Shown: piece by piece, positions 1 through 8,726 of the stretch
How the letters are laid out: every line of letters begins with the position of its first letter
Numbering within the stretch: position 1 is the first letter of the stretch
Source: an uncultured cyanobacterium
GTDB taxonomy: Bacteria > Cyanobacteriota > Cyanobacteriia > Cyanobacteriales > Chroococcidiopsidaceae
DNA: 36,331 nucleotides
Reading direction: 5' to 3'
Assembly (NCBI GenBank): GCA_946221495.1
Contig: CAMIFA010000033.1
Span: forward strand, 1 to 36,331
Notes under the pieces: model-generated
Told to the model about the DNA's origin: nothing
Databases searched by the model: none
What the model saw: the letters and a program-made list of their open reading frames with translations, nothing else
Made by a program: the position numbers and the translations under genes

Positions 1-160
1 TTTAGGTTGTTTTAATACTAGACAAGAAATTAAATTTTTGAGATAATTAAGACTGTGATTTTATAATTGAAATATTAACGCTAACATTTAAAGGCACAGA
101 TTTCCATTATGAAAATTATAGTAGCAAAATTTCTGCATATTTGCAAGTACCCTGCTATTT

Positions 161-1060
161 TCAACTCAAATTTTTAGCTTGGAGAAATTCGCGAACAACT
201 TCTTTAATGTCACGCAATTCACCTTCAACTTGGTAGTTTAAGGCGCGCATTTCGTCTTCTGTAATAATTCCGGCTAGCTGGGCGATCGCTTCTCGTAATT
301 CTGGGTGTTGTTTCAAAGCTTCCTGACGCACAATAGGAGCCGCTTCATAAGGCGGAAAATAGTGTTTATCGTCCTTTAATACTCTTAAATCCAGTCGGGC
401 AATTTGTCCATCAGTGGAGTTAGCCGCAGTTAAATCAATTTGCTTTTGAATTAAGGCGCGGTATATCAAACCTAAGTCCATAACACGAGGCGATTTAGCA
501 AACTTTAACCCGTAGGTTTTAGATAAGCCTAAAAACCCATCTTCGCGCTCAAGGAATTCATAACCAAAGCCAGCTTGCCACTGGGGTGTATATTGAGCAG
601 CTTGCGACAAAGTTTGGATATTTAGCGCTCTAGCATCTGCACCACGTACAATAATAGCAAAGGTATTTTCAAATCCTAAAGGTTGGGCTACTTCTAAACC
701 AAATTGGTTGGCATAAGCCTTTTTGACTTGTTGATAAACTGCTTGAGGATCGCTAATAGGCTTTTGTTTCAGAATAGCAGTAAAGGCTGTGCCAGTATAT
801 TCAACATAAGCGTCAATTTGACCAGCAGTAATTGCTTGATGGCAAACAAATGAACCACCAAGATGAAGACGACGGTCAACCTTTAGCTTTGTAGTTGATT
901 CAATATGCTGCGCTAGAAGTTCACCTAAAATATCTTGCTCGGTGAAATCTTTTGAGCCGATCACAAGATCACCGCCAGTAGTTGAATTAGAGTTAGGATT
1001 ACAACTGGCGATCGCCAAAATTAAAGTAATAAGCAAGCATAAAATAAAAAACTTTTTCAT
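161..1060 (-). CDS. Glycine betaine/choline-type ABC transporter substrate-binding lipoprotein
   Basis: 299 aa. The N-terminus is a lipoprotein signal: two lysines, a hydrophobic stretch, then the lipobox IASC with Cys20 as lipidation site. The mature protein starts with the motif VIGSKDFTEQDILGELLAQ near residues 33-51, typical of the OpuAC/ProX/OsmF type II periplasmic binding family. Length fits that family. It should deliver an osmoprotectant such as glycine betaine, choline or a relative to the membrane permease encoded 17 nt upstream. The gene is third in an ATPase-permease-binding protein operon. The short spacer before its ATG is a heptanucleotide repeat (TAATGAC-like) with no visible Shine-Dalgarno, so translation may depend on coupling to the permease gene. 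The exact substrate cannot be read from sequence. Confidence 0.9.
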   Translation of the reverse strand: MKKFFILCLLITLILAIASCNPNSNSTTGGDLVIGSKDFTEQDILGELLAQHIESTTKLKVDRRLHLGGSFVCHQAITAGQIDAYVEYTGTAFTAILKQKPISDPQAVYQQVKKAYANQFGLEVAQPLGFENTFAIIVRGADARALNIQTLSQAAQYTPQWQAGFGYEFLEREDGFLGLSKTYGLKFAKSPRVMDLGLIYRALIQKQIDLTAANSTDGQIARLDLRVLKDDKHYFPPYEAAPIVRQEALKQHPELREAIAQLAGIITEDEMRALNYQVEGELRDIKEVVREFLQAKNLS

Positions 1061-1140
1061 TAGTCATTAGTCACTGGTCATTGGTCATTAGTCATTAGAT
1101 TTAATTCCCCTTGTCCCCTTGCCCCCTTGTCCCCTTGTCC
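1058..1140. repeat. Adjacent heptamer and octamer tandem repeats at the permease/binding-protein junction
   Basis: About 1058-1099 is a degenerate heptamer array (AGTCATT/GGTCATT). About 1107-1140 is four copies of the octamer CCCCTTGT with one variant. The octamer block lies inside the permease 3' end, and the heptamer block covers the permease stop and the spacer to the next gene. Both resemble the short tandemly repeated sequences (STRR) known from cyanobacteria. Confidence 0.85.
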
Positions 1141-1779
1141 TCTTCTTCCTTGCTGCGTTAGCCGACGTTCTAGCCAGCCAATTGCTATATCTGCCAATAT
1201 TGCTATTACTGCTGCGGGAATTGCCCCAGCAAGAATTAATTGATTATTCACTACCGCAATACCACGAAAAATAAATACACCTAGTCCACCAGCGCCAATA
1301 GCGGCGGCAATTGTTGCAATACCGATGGCAATCACGGTTGCTACCCGCACTCCTGCTAAAATGACTCCCAAGGCTAGCGGAATTTCGACTTGAAACAACA
1401 ACTGTTGATCAGTCATGCCCATACCTCGTCCAGCTTCGCGGATAGCTTGATCAACGCCAGTGATTCCGGTATAGGTATTACGAATAATTGGTAAGAGGGA
1501 ATATAAAGTTAGGGCAACAATTGCTGGAATAATGCCAATGCCACCAATTATCGGCACAGGAATGAGTAAGCCAAACAGCGCCAAACTAGGAATTGTTTGC
1601 AGAATATTAGCAATGCCTAGAATTGGTTGCCGGAGGTTAGTTTGGCGGGTTATTAAAATTCCTAAAGGAATACCAACAAGGGTAGCGATCGCAATTGCAA
1701 TTCCCACTAAAAGCAAGTGTTCGCCTGTACGCTGAAGAATCTCTGCACCATATCGCACCAGAAAGAAATCGCTCAACAT
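1078..1779 (-). CDS. Osmoprotectant ABC transporter permease
   Basis: 233 aa from the chosen start at 1779. An upstream ATG at 1815 is also open, but the start at 1779 has GGAG 7 nt before it and gives the ATGTTGA overlap with the ATPase stop, the usual spacing for coupled ABC genes. It has about six hydrophobic membrane segments and a central loop containing EAGRGMGMTDQQLLFQVEIP, the coupling (EAA) motif of binding-protein-dependent permeases of the OpuCB/YehW type. Only one permease gene is present, so it probably forms a homodimer. The C-terminal tail, about 20 residues containing RGQGDKGARGQGE, is encoded by the octamer repeat and is not expected to be part of the family fold. Confidence 0.88.
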   Translation of the reverse strand: MLSDFFLVRYGAEILQRTGEHLLLVGIAIAIATLVGIPLGILITRQTNLRQPILGIANILQTIPSLALFGLLIPVPIIGGIGIIPAIVALTLYSLLPIIRNTYTGITGVDQAIREAGRGMGMTDQQLLFQVEIPLALGVILAGVRVATVIAIGIATIAAAIGAGGLGVFIFRGIAVVNNQLILAGAIPAAVIAILADIAIGWLERRLTQQGRRGQGDKGARGQGELNLMTNDQ

Positions 1780-2555
1780 AAATTGTCTCCAGTTGCTTCC
1801 AGAGAACGCAGACATTGAATAAAAGCTTGGGCTTCGGGTTGAGGCGAAAGCAAAAATTCCTTTGGTGTCCCTAACATTACCATCTTTCCTTGCTGCATCA
1901 GCCCAATTCGGGAAGCTAAAACAAACGCTTCTTGAATATCATGGGTGACAAAGATTACTGTTTTACCCAATTCTTGTTGCAAGCGGTGGAACTCTTGTTG
2001 AATTTCTAGCCGAGTAATCGGATCGAGTGCGCCAAATGGTTCATCCATCAACAACACTGGCGGATCAGCTGCTAATGCCCTTGCTACCCCGACTCGTTGC
2101 CGTTGTCCTCCGGAAAGTTGATGCGGATAGCGTTGAGCAAATTGTCCTGGTTCTAACCCAACTAGCTGCAAAAGTTCATACACTCGTGTTTTAATCTGCT
2201 TGGGTTTCCAACCTTCAAGATCAGGAACTAAGCCAACATTCCGTTCAATTGTGAAATGGGGAAATAAGCCAATTTCTTGAATTACATAGCCAATTTTCCG
2301 GCGTAATTTAATTTCATCCCAGGCAGTTGTCGGCATACCATCAAACAGCACCTGTCCTTGTGTGGGAGTAAACAAGCGATTAATTAATTTCATCGTTGTT
2401 GTTTTGCCACTGCCACTGCGTCCGAGTAATACCAGTGCTTCGCCACGACGAATGCTGAAATTTAAATTAGAAACCAAAGGTTGATGATTGCGGCTAAAGG
2501 TGACATTACAAAATTCAACAGCAATTTCGCTATTTTGTGGCATGGCTTTATCCAA
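1773..2555 (-). CDS. Osmoprotectant ABC transporter ATP-binding protein
   Basis: 260 aa. Walker A GRSGSGKTTT near residues 45-54, Q-loop in YVIQEIGLFPHF, signature LSGGQRQRVGVARAL and Walker B VLLMDEPFGALD followed by the switch His in VTHD. This is the OpuCA/ProV/OsmV family that energises uptake of betaine-type osmolytes. It is shorter than OpuCA or ProV because the C-terminal CBS domains, which sense ionic strength in those proteins, are absent. Any osmotic gating must therefore come from elsewhere. It is the first gene of the operon and overlaps the permease by 7 nt. A second in-frame ATG four codons in (MPQNSE) is an alternative start. Confidence 0.9.
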   Translation of the reverse strand: MDKAMPQNSEIAVEFCNVTFSRNHQPLVSNLNFSIRRGEALVLLGRSGSGKTTTMKLINRLFTPTQGQVLFDGMPTTAWDEIKLRRKIGYVIQEIGLFPHFTIERNVGLVPDLEGWKPKQIKTRVYELLQLVGLEPGQFAQRYPHQLSGGQRQRVGVARALAADPPVLLMDEPFGALDPITRLEIQQEFHRLQQELGKTVIFVTHDIQEAFVLASRIGLMQQGKMVMLGTPKEFLLSPQPEAQAFIQCLRSLEATGDNLC

Positions 2556-2600
2556 TTTTGGATTTTTGCTGGTAAAGAAATTAATACTAGAAAGTTATAG

Positions 2601-2612
2601 ACATTTAAATGT
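2601..2612. other. 12-bp perfect palindrome upstream of the osmolyte ABC operon
   Basis: ACATTTAAATGT lies 46 nt upstream of the ATPase start codon. A perfect A/T-rich palindrome here could be an operator for a dimeric regulator, but such palindromes also arise by chance in A/T-rich spacers. Nothing else supports a regulatory role. Confidence 0.2.
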
Positions 2613-2780
2613 ACCAATTATTAAACCAAATGATATTAGCTAATTATCTTTTAATGTGGCATAGGGCTTTGCCCAATCCTACGGCATTGCTTGTCTGCCT
2701 ATCAAGCAGGCGTTAATAGCTCTCAGATAAACTGGAAACAACTACTTATACCCTGATTGCTGCAATCGAGGTTAGGCAAT

Positions 2781-3503
2781 ATGGTACACAGTCAACCTGA
2801 TGCCCCAATTTTTCCACCCAGCGACTTGTGGAGTGATGAGCCACCCTTGGAAAGTTACCGCCATGTAAAACAACTTATCCTCCTATTAACTTGCTTAGAA
2901 CGGTTGTGGCAAGACCGTCAAGACTTCTTTGCTGGGGCTAATATGAGCATTTACTATAGCACCCGTCAACTCAAATCTGAAGATGTCAGAGGAGCAGACT
3001 TTTTTGTAGTTCTCAATACAGAACGTCGAGAGCGTAAAAGTTGGGTTGTTTGGGCAGAAGACGGCAAATATCCTAACTTAATTTTGGAGGTTCTTTCAGA
3101 CTCAACAGCTAAAAATGATCGAGGTTTGAAAAAACAGCTATACCAAGACGTTTTCCGTACCCCAAATTATTTTTGGTTTGATCCTTATACCTTGGAATTT
3201 GCGGGATTTAAACTTAATTACCGGTGTTACGAAGAAATAGTACCGAACGAGCAAGGATAGCTTTGGAGTGACGAATTGCAGTTATATTTGGGGATTTTAG
3301 GAGAGCAATTGCGGTTTTTTACATCTGTTGGAGAACTTGTTCTCACGCCAGAGGAAGCGGAGTCGTTAAGTAATCAAAAGGTACAACAGGCAGAAGCACA
3401 AGCCGAAGTAGAGCGTCAACGTGCTGAAGCAGAACGTCAACGTGCTGAACGTTTGCAGCGAAGGCTGCAAGAACTAGGTGTCGATCTAGATCAGTTAGGA
3501 TGA
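2781..3503 (+). pseudogene. Uma2-family (DUF820) endonuclease interrupted by an in-frame TAG
   Basis: The reading frame runs from ATG 2781 (GAGG 9 nt upstream) to TGA 3501-3503 and is broken only by TAG at 3258-3260. The first 159 codons contain the Uma2 PD-(D/E)XK-like core: GADFFVVLN with the first acid, LILEVLSDST with the second, then GLKKQLYQ and YFWFDP. After the stop the same frame continues at once with LWSDELQLYLGILGEQLRFF and a charged coiled-coil tail (repeated AEVERQRAEAERQRAER) ending GVDLDQLG, exactly the usual Uma2 C-terminus. The site reads Gly-stop-Leu-Trp where relatives have Gly-Trp, so TGG to TAG is the simplest explanation. Options are a recent nonsense mutation, readthrough, or a sequencing error. 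Uma2 genes are often multicopy in cyanobacteria and turn over quickly. Confidence 0.85.
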
Positions 3504-3521
3504 TAAGTGGGAATTACAAAA

Positions 3522-3640
3522 GCCCTCAGACTGAAGTCGGGGCTATACAGACAAAGTGTGCCTTCGCACACTCAGGATCTGATTCCTCAGTTCGTTCACA
3601 GAGATGGACTTCGTCTGTGTAGCAGCGAATTCCATTCGCT
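3522..3640. repeat. Multi-hairpin REP-like intergenic element
   Basis: Four inverted repeats follow each other: GCCC..GACT-GA-AGTC..GGGC (3522-3543), GTGTGC-CTTC-GCACAC (3556-3571), CACAGA..TCTGTG (3597-3619) and AGCGAAT-TCC-ATTCGCT (3624-3640). The layout resembles dispersed cyanobacterial hairpin repeats found downstream of genes. It sits between the broken Uma2 gene and the 3' end of the converging histidine kinase, so it may also work as a transcription barrier or RNA stabiliser. No second full copy lies in this window. Confidence 0.6.
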
Positions 3641-3652
3641 TGGCATTCATGC

Positions 3653-6600
3653 TTAGTTACTCTCATTGCGTCCAGCGAGGCTGGCAACTACTAAGGCTAA
3701 TTGGGCTGGATCAACTGGCTTAGAAATGTGCTGCTGAAAACCTGCGAGTAGAGCCTGGGCGCGGTCTTCAGCCCTAGCATACGCTGTTAGTGCCACAGCT
3801 GGAATTTGTCCTCCTTGGTGGACAGTAAGCGCTCTCACCTTGCGAATAAGTGTATAGCCATCTTCTTGAGGCATTCCAATATCACTTACCAAAACATCTG
3901 GCTGCAATTGTTTAATCGCCTCCAAAGCTTCGGCTGCTGATGCTACAGCTATTACTTGCGCGCCGTATTCTTCAAGAACTGTAGTCAGTAACTCACGGGC
4001 ATCAGGTTCATCATCTACGACTAGTACCCTTAACCCGTCAAGCGATCGCCCATTGTTAATTTCAGGTACTTCTTCTATAACCGCTTCTTGATTTTGCTCT
4101 AGCTTCCTAGTATCCAAGCGCACCGCTTTTAGTGGCAGACTTACAATAAACGTTGCCCCTTGTCCAACTCCTAAACTTTCAGCACGAACACTTCCCCCAT
4201 GCAGTTCTACCAAGTGACGCACAATAGCCAAACCTAGCCCCAGCCCACCATAGGATCTTGTTGTTGTACTATCAGCTTGGCGGAAGCGCTCAAACACATA
4301 AGGCAGAAATTCCGGTTCGATTCCTTGTCCCGTGTCACTGATCTCAACTTGCACACGAGAGTCAACCATTTGCAGCTTAATTTCAACGCGCCCTCCCTTG
4401 GGTGTGAACTTAACTGCATTAGAAAGCAGATTCCAAAAAACTTGCTGTAAGCGGTTGGCATCGCCCCATACTGAACCAATTGCTGATTGCAGCATTGAAT
4501 TTATTTGAATGTTTTTAGCATCAGCTGCTGGTTGCACTGTTTCAATCGCTGCCTCAATTATGGGGACAAGCTCCACTAAAGACATATTCAGCCGTAGCTT
4601 ACCCGTAATAATCCGCGATACATCTAAGACATCCTCAATTAGTTGTGCTAGCGACTTTGTATTGCGATCAATTGTTTCTAGAGCGCGAGTGGTGGTTTTT
4701 TCGTCAAACTTACGAGTGCGAAGTAAGTTAGTCCATCCGAGCATTGCATTTAACGGAGTCCGCAGTTCATGGGAAAGTGTAGCTAGAAACTCGTCTTTCA
4801 TCCGATTTGCTGCTTCCGCCTCATTACGCGCAGCTTGCTCACTTGCAAGCAATTGTTCGCGTTCTTCCTCCGCCTGCTTGCGCTCAGTGAAGTCGCGCAT
4901 TATTTTGGCAAAGCCTTGTAACTGCCCGCTTTCATTCCGTAAAGCGGTCATGATCCCACTTGCCCAGAAATATCTGCCATCCTTACGTACGTGCCAGCGT
5001 TCGTCCTCAGCCTGACCTTCATTCACTGCCGTGTTCAGTTCTTCCTTGTCTGCACCGTGCTGGAGGTCTTCAGGCGTAAAAATTATCGAGCCTGGTTGCC
5101 CTAGAATTTCTGCTTCTTGATAGCCTAAGATATTTTCTGCCCCTGCGCTCCAACGAACGACACAAGCGTTAGTGTCTAAGAGGAAAATTGCGTAATCCTG
5201 CACGTTATCCATCAACATCCGAAAGCGGGTTTCGCTTAAGCGCAGTTCCGCCTCTGCTTTGTGGCGCTGAGTAATATCCATTACAGAGCCGATCATCCTT
5301 ACTGGTTTTCCCTGCTCGTCATGGGCAACAAGCCCCCGATCAATTACCAAGGCGTAAGAATTATCAGCTCGTAAATAGCGGTATTCATCTGTCCAGATTT
5401 GTCCGCCACTGTCGATCACATCATGAATGCCAAAGACAATTCTCTCTCGATCATCTGGGTGGATATGTTCTTGCCACCAATTAATATCAGAACCTACATC
5501 TGTTGTCCAATAGCCAAAAAGGGTCTCAATACCTTCATTCCACTCCACTGTATTTGTCACTAAATCCCAATCCCAGATCGCATCGTTGGTTGCCCGTGCA
5601 ACTAGCCGATAGCGTGTTTCTCTTTCTCGTAGCGCCTCCTCAAGCTGTTTACGCTCGGTAATATCGACTTGAGTTCCCCACGCTCTTAATAAAACACCAT
5701 TTTCAATAATTCCCACGAGACTATTCAAGAAATATTTTGCTGTCCCGTGCTTATCAACTTCATCAGATTCCGCCGCGTTCAATCGGTACCCAGAATCAAT
5801 AAAAGAGCGCAGATATTGAGTATTATTTGGTGACTCTATCAGTAAATCTCTAAGTTTTACTCCTACAAGCTCTTTTGCCGAAGTATAACCATACATCTGT
5901 GCCATGACGTTGTTACATTCAGCCAGGTAGCCATATTCATAAAAGTGAGCAATTTGCTGCTCTGCTGGACGATCTATTAAGATTGGCTCTTGAAGTTCAA
6001 ACCGCCAAATACCTTCGGAACTTTGGGCAATAAAAGCACGATAACGTTCCTCGCTTTGTTTGCGCCAGATTATGTCACGATTGACTAGCGCCAGTGTTTG
6101 TAAGACAAGTCCAAATACTAAAATGCTGCCAGCAATCGTTAGAGAAGTTGTATTTTGGGCAGTTGCTAGTTGCTGCTGCGATCGCTCCTGCAACAACTGA
6201 TTTTCTTGGGTTGCGATCTCAGAGTTGAGCTTGCGGATCTGATCCATCAGCTGCTTTCCCCGATTTGTCTTCACTACCTGTAAGGAAGCTTCTAATCCTT
6301 GGTTCTGCCGCAGAGCAATTGTTTCCTTTAGTTCAGTTAATTTTGCTACAACTAACGGCTCCAAGATATCAAGCCGCCGTTGTTGACTGGGGTTATCAGA
6401 GGTTAGTTGGCGCAGTTCCTTGATTTCCGGCTCAATTTTGTCAATGGCAAGGTAATACGGCTGTAAATAACGCTTTTCGCTAGCAATCAGGTACCCTCTT
6501 TGTCCAGTTTCGGCATCTGTCATTAAAGTAAGTATGTTGGCGTTTTTCTCCAGCACCTCACGGGTATGTTCTACTTGATCGTTAGTCTTTTGATAGTTGA

Positions 6601-6706
6601 GAAAATTCAGATAGGAAAACACTCCAATACCAGTCAGCATTGAGAGTGCTAGCCCAAAACCTACTGTTGTCTTTTTGTCAATTAACCATTTTTGCTTGAT
6701 TTGCAT
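3653..6706 (-). CDS. Hybrid sensor histidine kinase (CHASE3, three PAS, HisKA, HATPase, REC)
   Basis: 1017 aa. A membrane segment at about 13-35, an extracytoplasmic CHASE3-type helical domain (about 38-180, with DAETGQRGYLIASE), and a second membrane segment at about 188-208. Three PAS/PAC units follow at about 218-352, 362-482 and 490-610. HisKA has LATLSHELRTPLNAML with phospho-acceptor His646. The ATPase domain has the N box (WNLLSNAVKF), G1 (DTGQGI) and G2 (GLGLGLAIV). The C-terminal receiver has VVDDE, Asp942 in SDIGMP and Lys996 in SKP. It should sense an unknown signal, autophosphorylate and pass phosphate to its own receiver. No response regulator or output domain is adjacent, so its partner is elsewhere. 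Start supported by AGAGGT 5 nt upstream. Confidence 0.93.
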   Translation of the reverse strand: MQIKQKWLIDKKTTVGFGLALSMLTGIGVFSYLNFLNYQKTNDQVEHTREVLEKNANILTLMTDAETGQRGYLIASEKRYLQPYYLAIDKIEPEIKELRQLTSDNPSQQRRLDILEPLVVAKLTELKETIALRQNQGLEASLQVVKTNRGKQLMDQIRKLNSEIATQENQLLQERSQQQLATAQNTTSLTIAGSILVFGLVLQTLALVNRDIIWRKQSEERYRAFIAQSSEGIWRFELQEPILIDRPAEQQIAHFYEYGYLAECNNVMAQMYGYTSAKELVGVKLRDLLIESPNNTQYLRSFIDSGYRLNAAESDEVDKHGTAKYFLNSLVGIIENGVLLRAWGTQVDITERKQLEEALRERETRYRLVARATNDAIWDWDLVTNTVEWNEGIETLFGYWTTDVGSDINWWQEHIHPDDRERIVFGIHDVIDSGGQIWTDEYRYLRADNSYALVIDRGLVAHDEQGKPVRMIGSVMDITQRHKAEAELRLSETRFRMLMDNVQDYAIFLLDTNACVVRWSAGAENILGYQEAEILGQPGSIIFTPEDLQHGADKEELNTAVNEGQAEDERWHVRKDGRYFWASGIMTALRNESGQLQGFAKIMRDFTERKQAEEEREQLLASEQAARNEAEAANRMKDEFLATLSHELRTPLNAMLGWTNLLRTRKFDEKTTTRALETIDRNTKSLAQLIEDVLDVSRIITGKLRLNMSLVELVPIIEAAIETVQPAADAKNIQINSMLQSAIGSVWGDANRLQQVFWNLLSNAVKFTPKGGRVEIKLQMVDSRVQVEISDTGQGIEPEFLPYVFERFRQADSTTTRSYGGLGLGLAIVRHLVELHGGSVRAESLGVGQGATFIVSLPLKAVRLDTRKLEQNQEAVIEEVPEINNGRSLDGLRVLVVDDEPDARELLTTVLEEYGAQVIAVASAAEALEAIKQLQPDVLVSDIGMPQEDGYTLIRKVRALTVHQGGQIPAVALTAYARAEDRAQALLAGFQQHISKPVDPAQLALVVASLAGRNESN

Positions 6707-7187
6707 CCAATACCTCTTATAACTAATAGACTGGCGACAACAGTGATTTCAGCCAGGGCGATCGCGCCAGAGCCAACACAGCTATACTCTAGTGGCGGCG
6801 AGCGCTTAATTTCAGACAATCTTTTTACCTTGAGGGTGGAGGACATGGGTGCAAAAGCAATCTGTAGATGCACAACAACGTATTTAGTAGAAAGCTCAAT
6901 AAATATTGTTGCTCTGGAGAATACTTAGTTAGTAGCTCTTGAGTGCGGAATCTATCTAAAGTAGTAGGCATTGCTGATTAAGCGCTGCTTCTCGCCAAGA
7001 GTCTCCTAAAATTATCGAAGTCAGGAGGCAGGAGACAAGTCGCTGCGCTCCAGTTATGAATTGTAAATGTTGAATGTTGAGTTAAAAGAATTAATGCCTT
7101 GATTACTCTGAGTTTCTGCTCTTTTCAAGCTCATTACTCAAAACTCAAAACTCAAAACTCAAAACTACTCTCTGCTCCCCCTGTAAT
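6707..7187. other. Divergent intergenic region between hybrid kinase and XPB-like helicase
   Basis: 481 nt without a convincing gene. Two open frames in opposite strands at about 6682-6928 overlap each other and have no family features. The region should hold the promoters of both flanking genes, but I cannot fix them with confidence. A HIP1 octamer lies at about 6758-6766. The segment next to the helicase holds the heptamer array at 7134-7170. Confidence 0.5.
7134..7170. repeat. Heptanucleotide tandem repeat (ACTCAAA)
   Basis: Four near-perfect copies of ACTCAAA followed by ACTACTC, ending 17 nt before the helicase ATG. It occupies the expected leader region of that gene, and no Shine-Dalgarno is visible between it and the ATG. 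Confidence 0.85.
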
Positions 7188-8726
7188 ATGGCTCGTACTC
7201 CCACATTGACCTACGACAGAGGCACTTTAATTGTGCATCCACCGCCTAGAGGCAAAGCCTGGGTAGATTATGCTACTTGGGACGATCGCGTCGAAAAGTT
7301 CCGCATACCAGCCATTGATTACAGAGCGTTTGTAGAAGTATTACAAGCTGAAGGAGCAAGTTTTGTCGATCAAGCAAGAGCCTTTGATCCCTTAGAACTT
7401 CTCCCTAGTGTGGAGATGGAACCATACCTGCATCAAAGTGAAGCGTTAACAGCTTGGAAGCAAGCAGGACGTAAAGGTGTAGTGGTATTACCTACAGCAG
7501 CTGGTAAAACTTATCTAGCTCAACTAGCAATGCAAGCGACACCCCGCAGTACATTAATTGTTGTGCCAACTTTGGATTTGATGCACCAGTGGTATGCCCA
7601 ACTAAAGACAACTTTTCCGGATGTAGAGGTGGGGTTATTAGGAGGTGGTTCGCGCGATCGCACTGCTATTCTTGTCGCCACTTACGATAGTGCTGCTATC
7701 CATGCGGAATCATTGGGAAACCGTTATGCGTTACTAATTTTTGATGAATGTCACCACTTACCCACAGATTTCAACCGCGTCATTGCTGAATATGCGATCG
7801 CTCCTTATCGTCTTGGACTTACAGCAACGCCGGAACGCACAGATGGTAAACACGCTGACTTAAATATCCTGATCGGTGCAGAAGTCTATCGTAAAAGCGC
7901 TGAGGAACTCGCTGGTAATGCCCTGGCAAAGCATGAAGTTGTCCAAATTAAAGTAAAATTAGCGCAACAAGAACGCCGCCGCTACGACCAATTAATTCAA
8001 CTGCGTAACGATTTTTTACGAGAATCAAAAATTTCTTTAGGTAGCCTCAAAGGTTGGCAAATGTTTGTGCAAGCAAGTGCGCGATCGCAGGCTGGACGTA
8101 GAGCAATGCTAGCGCACCGGGAAGCGAAGGAAATTGCTTTGGGTACAGACGGTAAGCTGAGAATTCTGGCTAATTTAATTGCTCAACACTATCCAGAACG
8201 TACTTTAATTTTTACTGCGGACAATGCTACTGTTTACCGCATTTCTCAAGAGTTGCTGATTCCCGCAATTACTCATCAAACTCCTGTTAAAGAACGCCAT
8301 GAGATTTTAACTCGGTTTCGAGAGGGCGAATATAAAACTCTTGTGGCTTCTCATGTGCTTAATGAAGGTGTTGATGTGCCTGCTGCAAGTGTGGCAATTA
8401 TTTTATCTGGTACTGGTTCGGCGCGCGAGTATATTCAGCGTTTAGGGCGGATTCTGCGGAAAGGGAAGGATAAGGATAAGTTTGCTTTGCTGTATGAGGT
8501 GGTGGCGGAGGATACGAGTGAGGAGGGGACTTCGATCAGAAGGCGGGGGATGGAGAGAAGGGAAGGACAAGGGGACAAGGAGACAAGGGGACAAGGAGAT
8601 AAAAAAGTAAGGCAGTTGGAGATTGTGCCGTCTCAGACTATTTATGAGGTAAATCATGTTACCAAGCGAGTTGCTGATGCATCGGCTGAGTGGGGAGGCG
8701 ATCGTCCCGAAGAGGTTGAAGATTGA
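7188..8726 (+). CDS. XPB/RAD25-like superfamily 2 DNA helicase
   Basis: 512 aa. Motif I is LPTAAGKTY (Lys107), motif II DECHH (186-190), motif III LTATPERTDG (211-220), and motif VI YIQRLGRILRKG (415-426) with the arginine fingers. The order and spacing, and the N-terminal domain before motif I, match bacterial and archaeal XPB-type helicases. These are 3'-5' translocases that open DNA for repair. It overlaps by 71 nt a DUF790 gene, the family of archaeal Bax1, the known nuclease partner of XPB; this supports the assignment. Residues about 459-472 (EGQGDKETRGQGDK) are encoded by the octamer repeat and form an 8-residue periodic insert near the C-terminus. No Shine-Dalgarno precedes the ATG. 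Confidence 0.88.
   Translation: MARTPTLTYDRGTLIVHPPPRGKAWVDYATWDDRVEKFRIPAIDYRAFVEVLQAEGASFVDQARAFDPLELLPSVEMEPYLHQSEALTAWKQAGRKGVVVLPTAAGKTYLAQLAMQATPRSTLIVVPTLDLMHQWYAQLKTTFPDVEVGLLGGGSRDRTAILVATYDSAAIHAESLGNRYALLIFDECHHLPTDFNRVIAEYAIAPYRLGLTATPERTDGKHADLNILIGAEVYRKSAEELAGNALAKHEVVQIKVKLAQQERRRYDQLIQLRNDFLRESKISLGSLKGWQMFVQASARSQAGRRAMLAHREAKEIALGTDGKLRILANLIAQHYPERTLIFTADNATVYRISQELLIPAITHQTPVKERHEILTRFREGEYKTLVASHVLNEGVDVPAASVAIILSGTGSAREYIQRLGRILRKGKDKDKFALLYEVVAEDTSEEGTSIRRRGMERREGQGDKETRGQGDKKVRQLEIVPSQTIYEVNHVTKRVADASAEWGGDRPEEVED
8564..8600. repeat. Octamer tandem repeat (GGACAAGG) inside the helicase coding sequence
   Basis: About four and a half copies of GGACAAGG/AGACAAGG, the reverse complement of the CCCCTTGT unit at 1107, 26281 and 32653. 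Three units are 24 nt, so the repeat encodes an 8-residue period and keeps the reading frame open. Confidence 0.85.

Noticed and set aside
4509..5015. 168-codon open frame on the + strand inside the hybrid kinase
   Set aside because: Antisense shadow of the HisKA/PAS coding region; Ser/Arg-rich composition and no domain.
6682..6928. Opposed 63- and 78-codon open frames upstream of the kinase
   Set aside because: They overlap each other in opposite directions, lack ribosome sites and family traits, and cover the expected promoter region.
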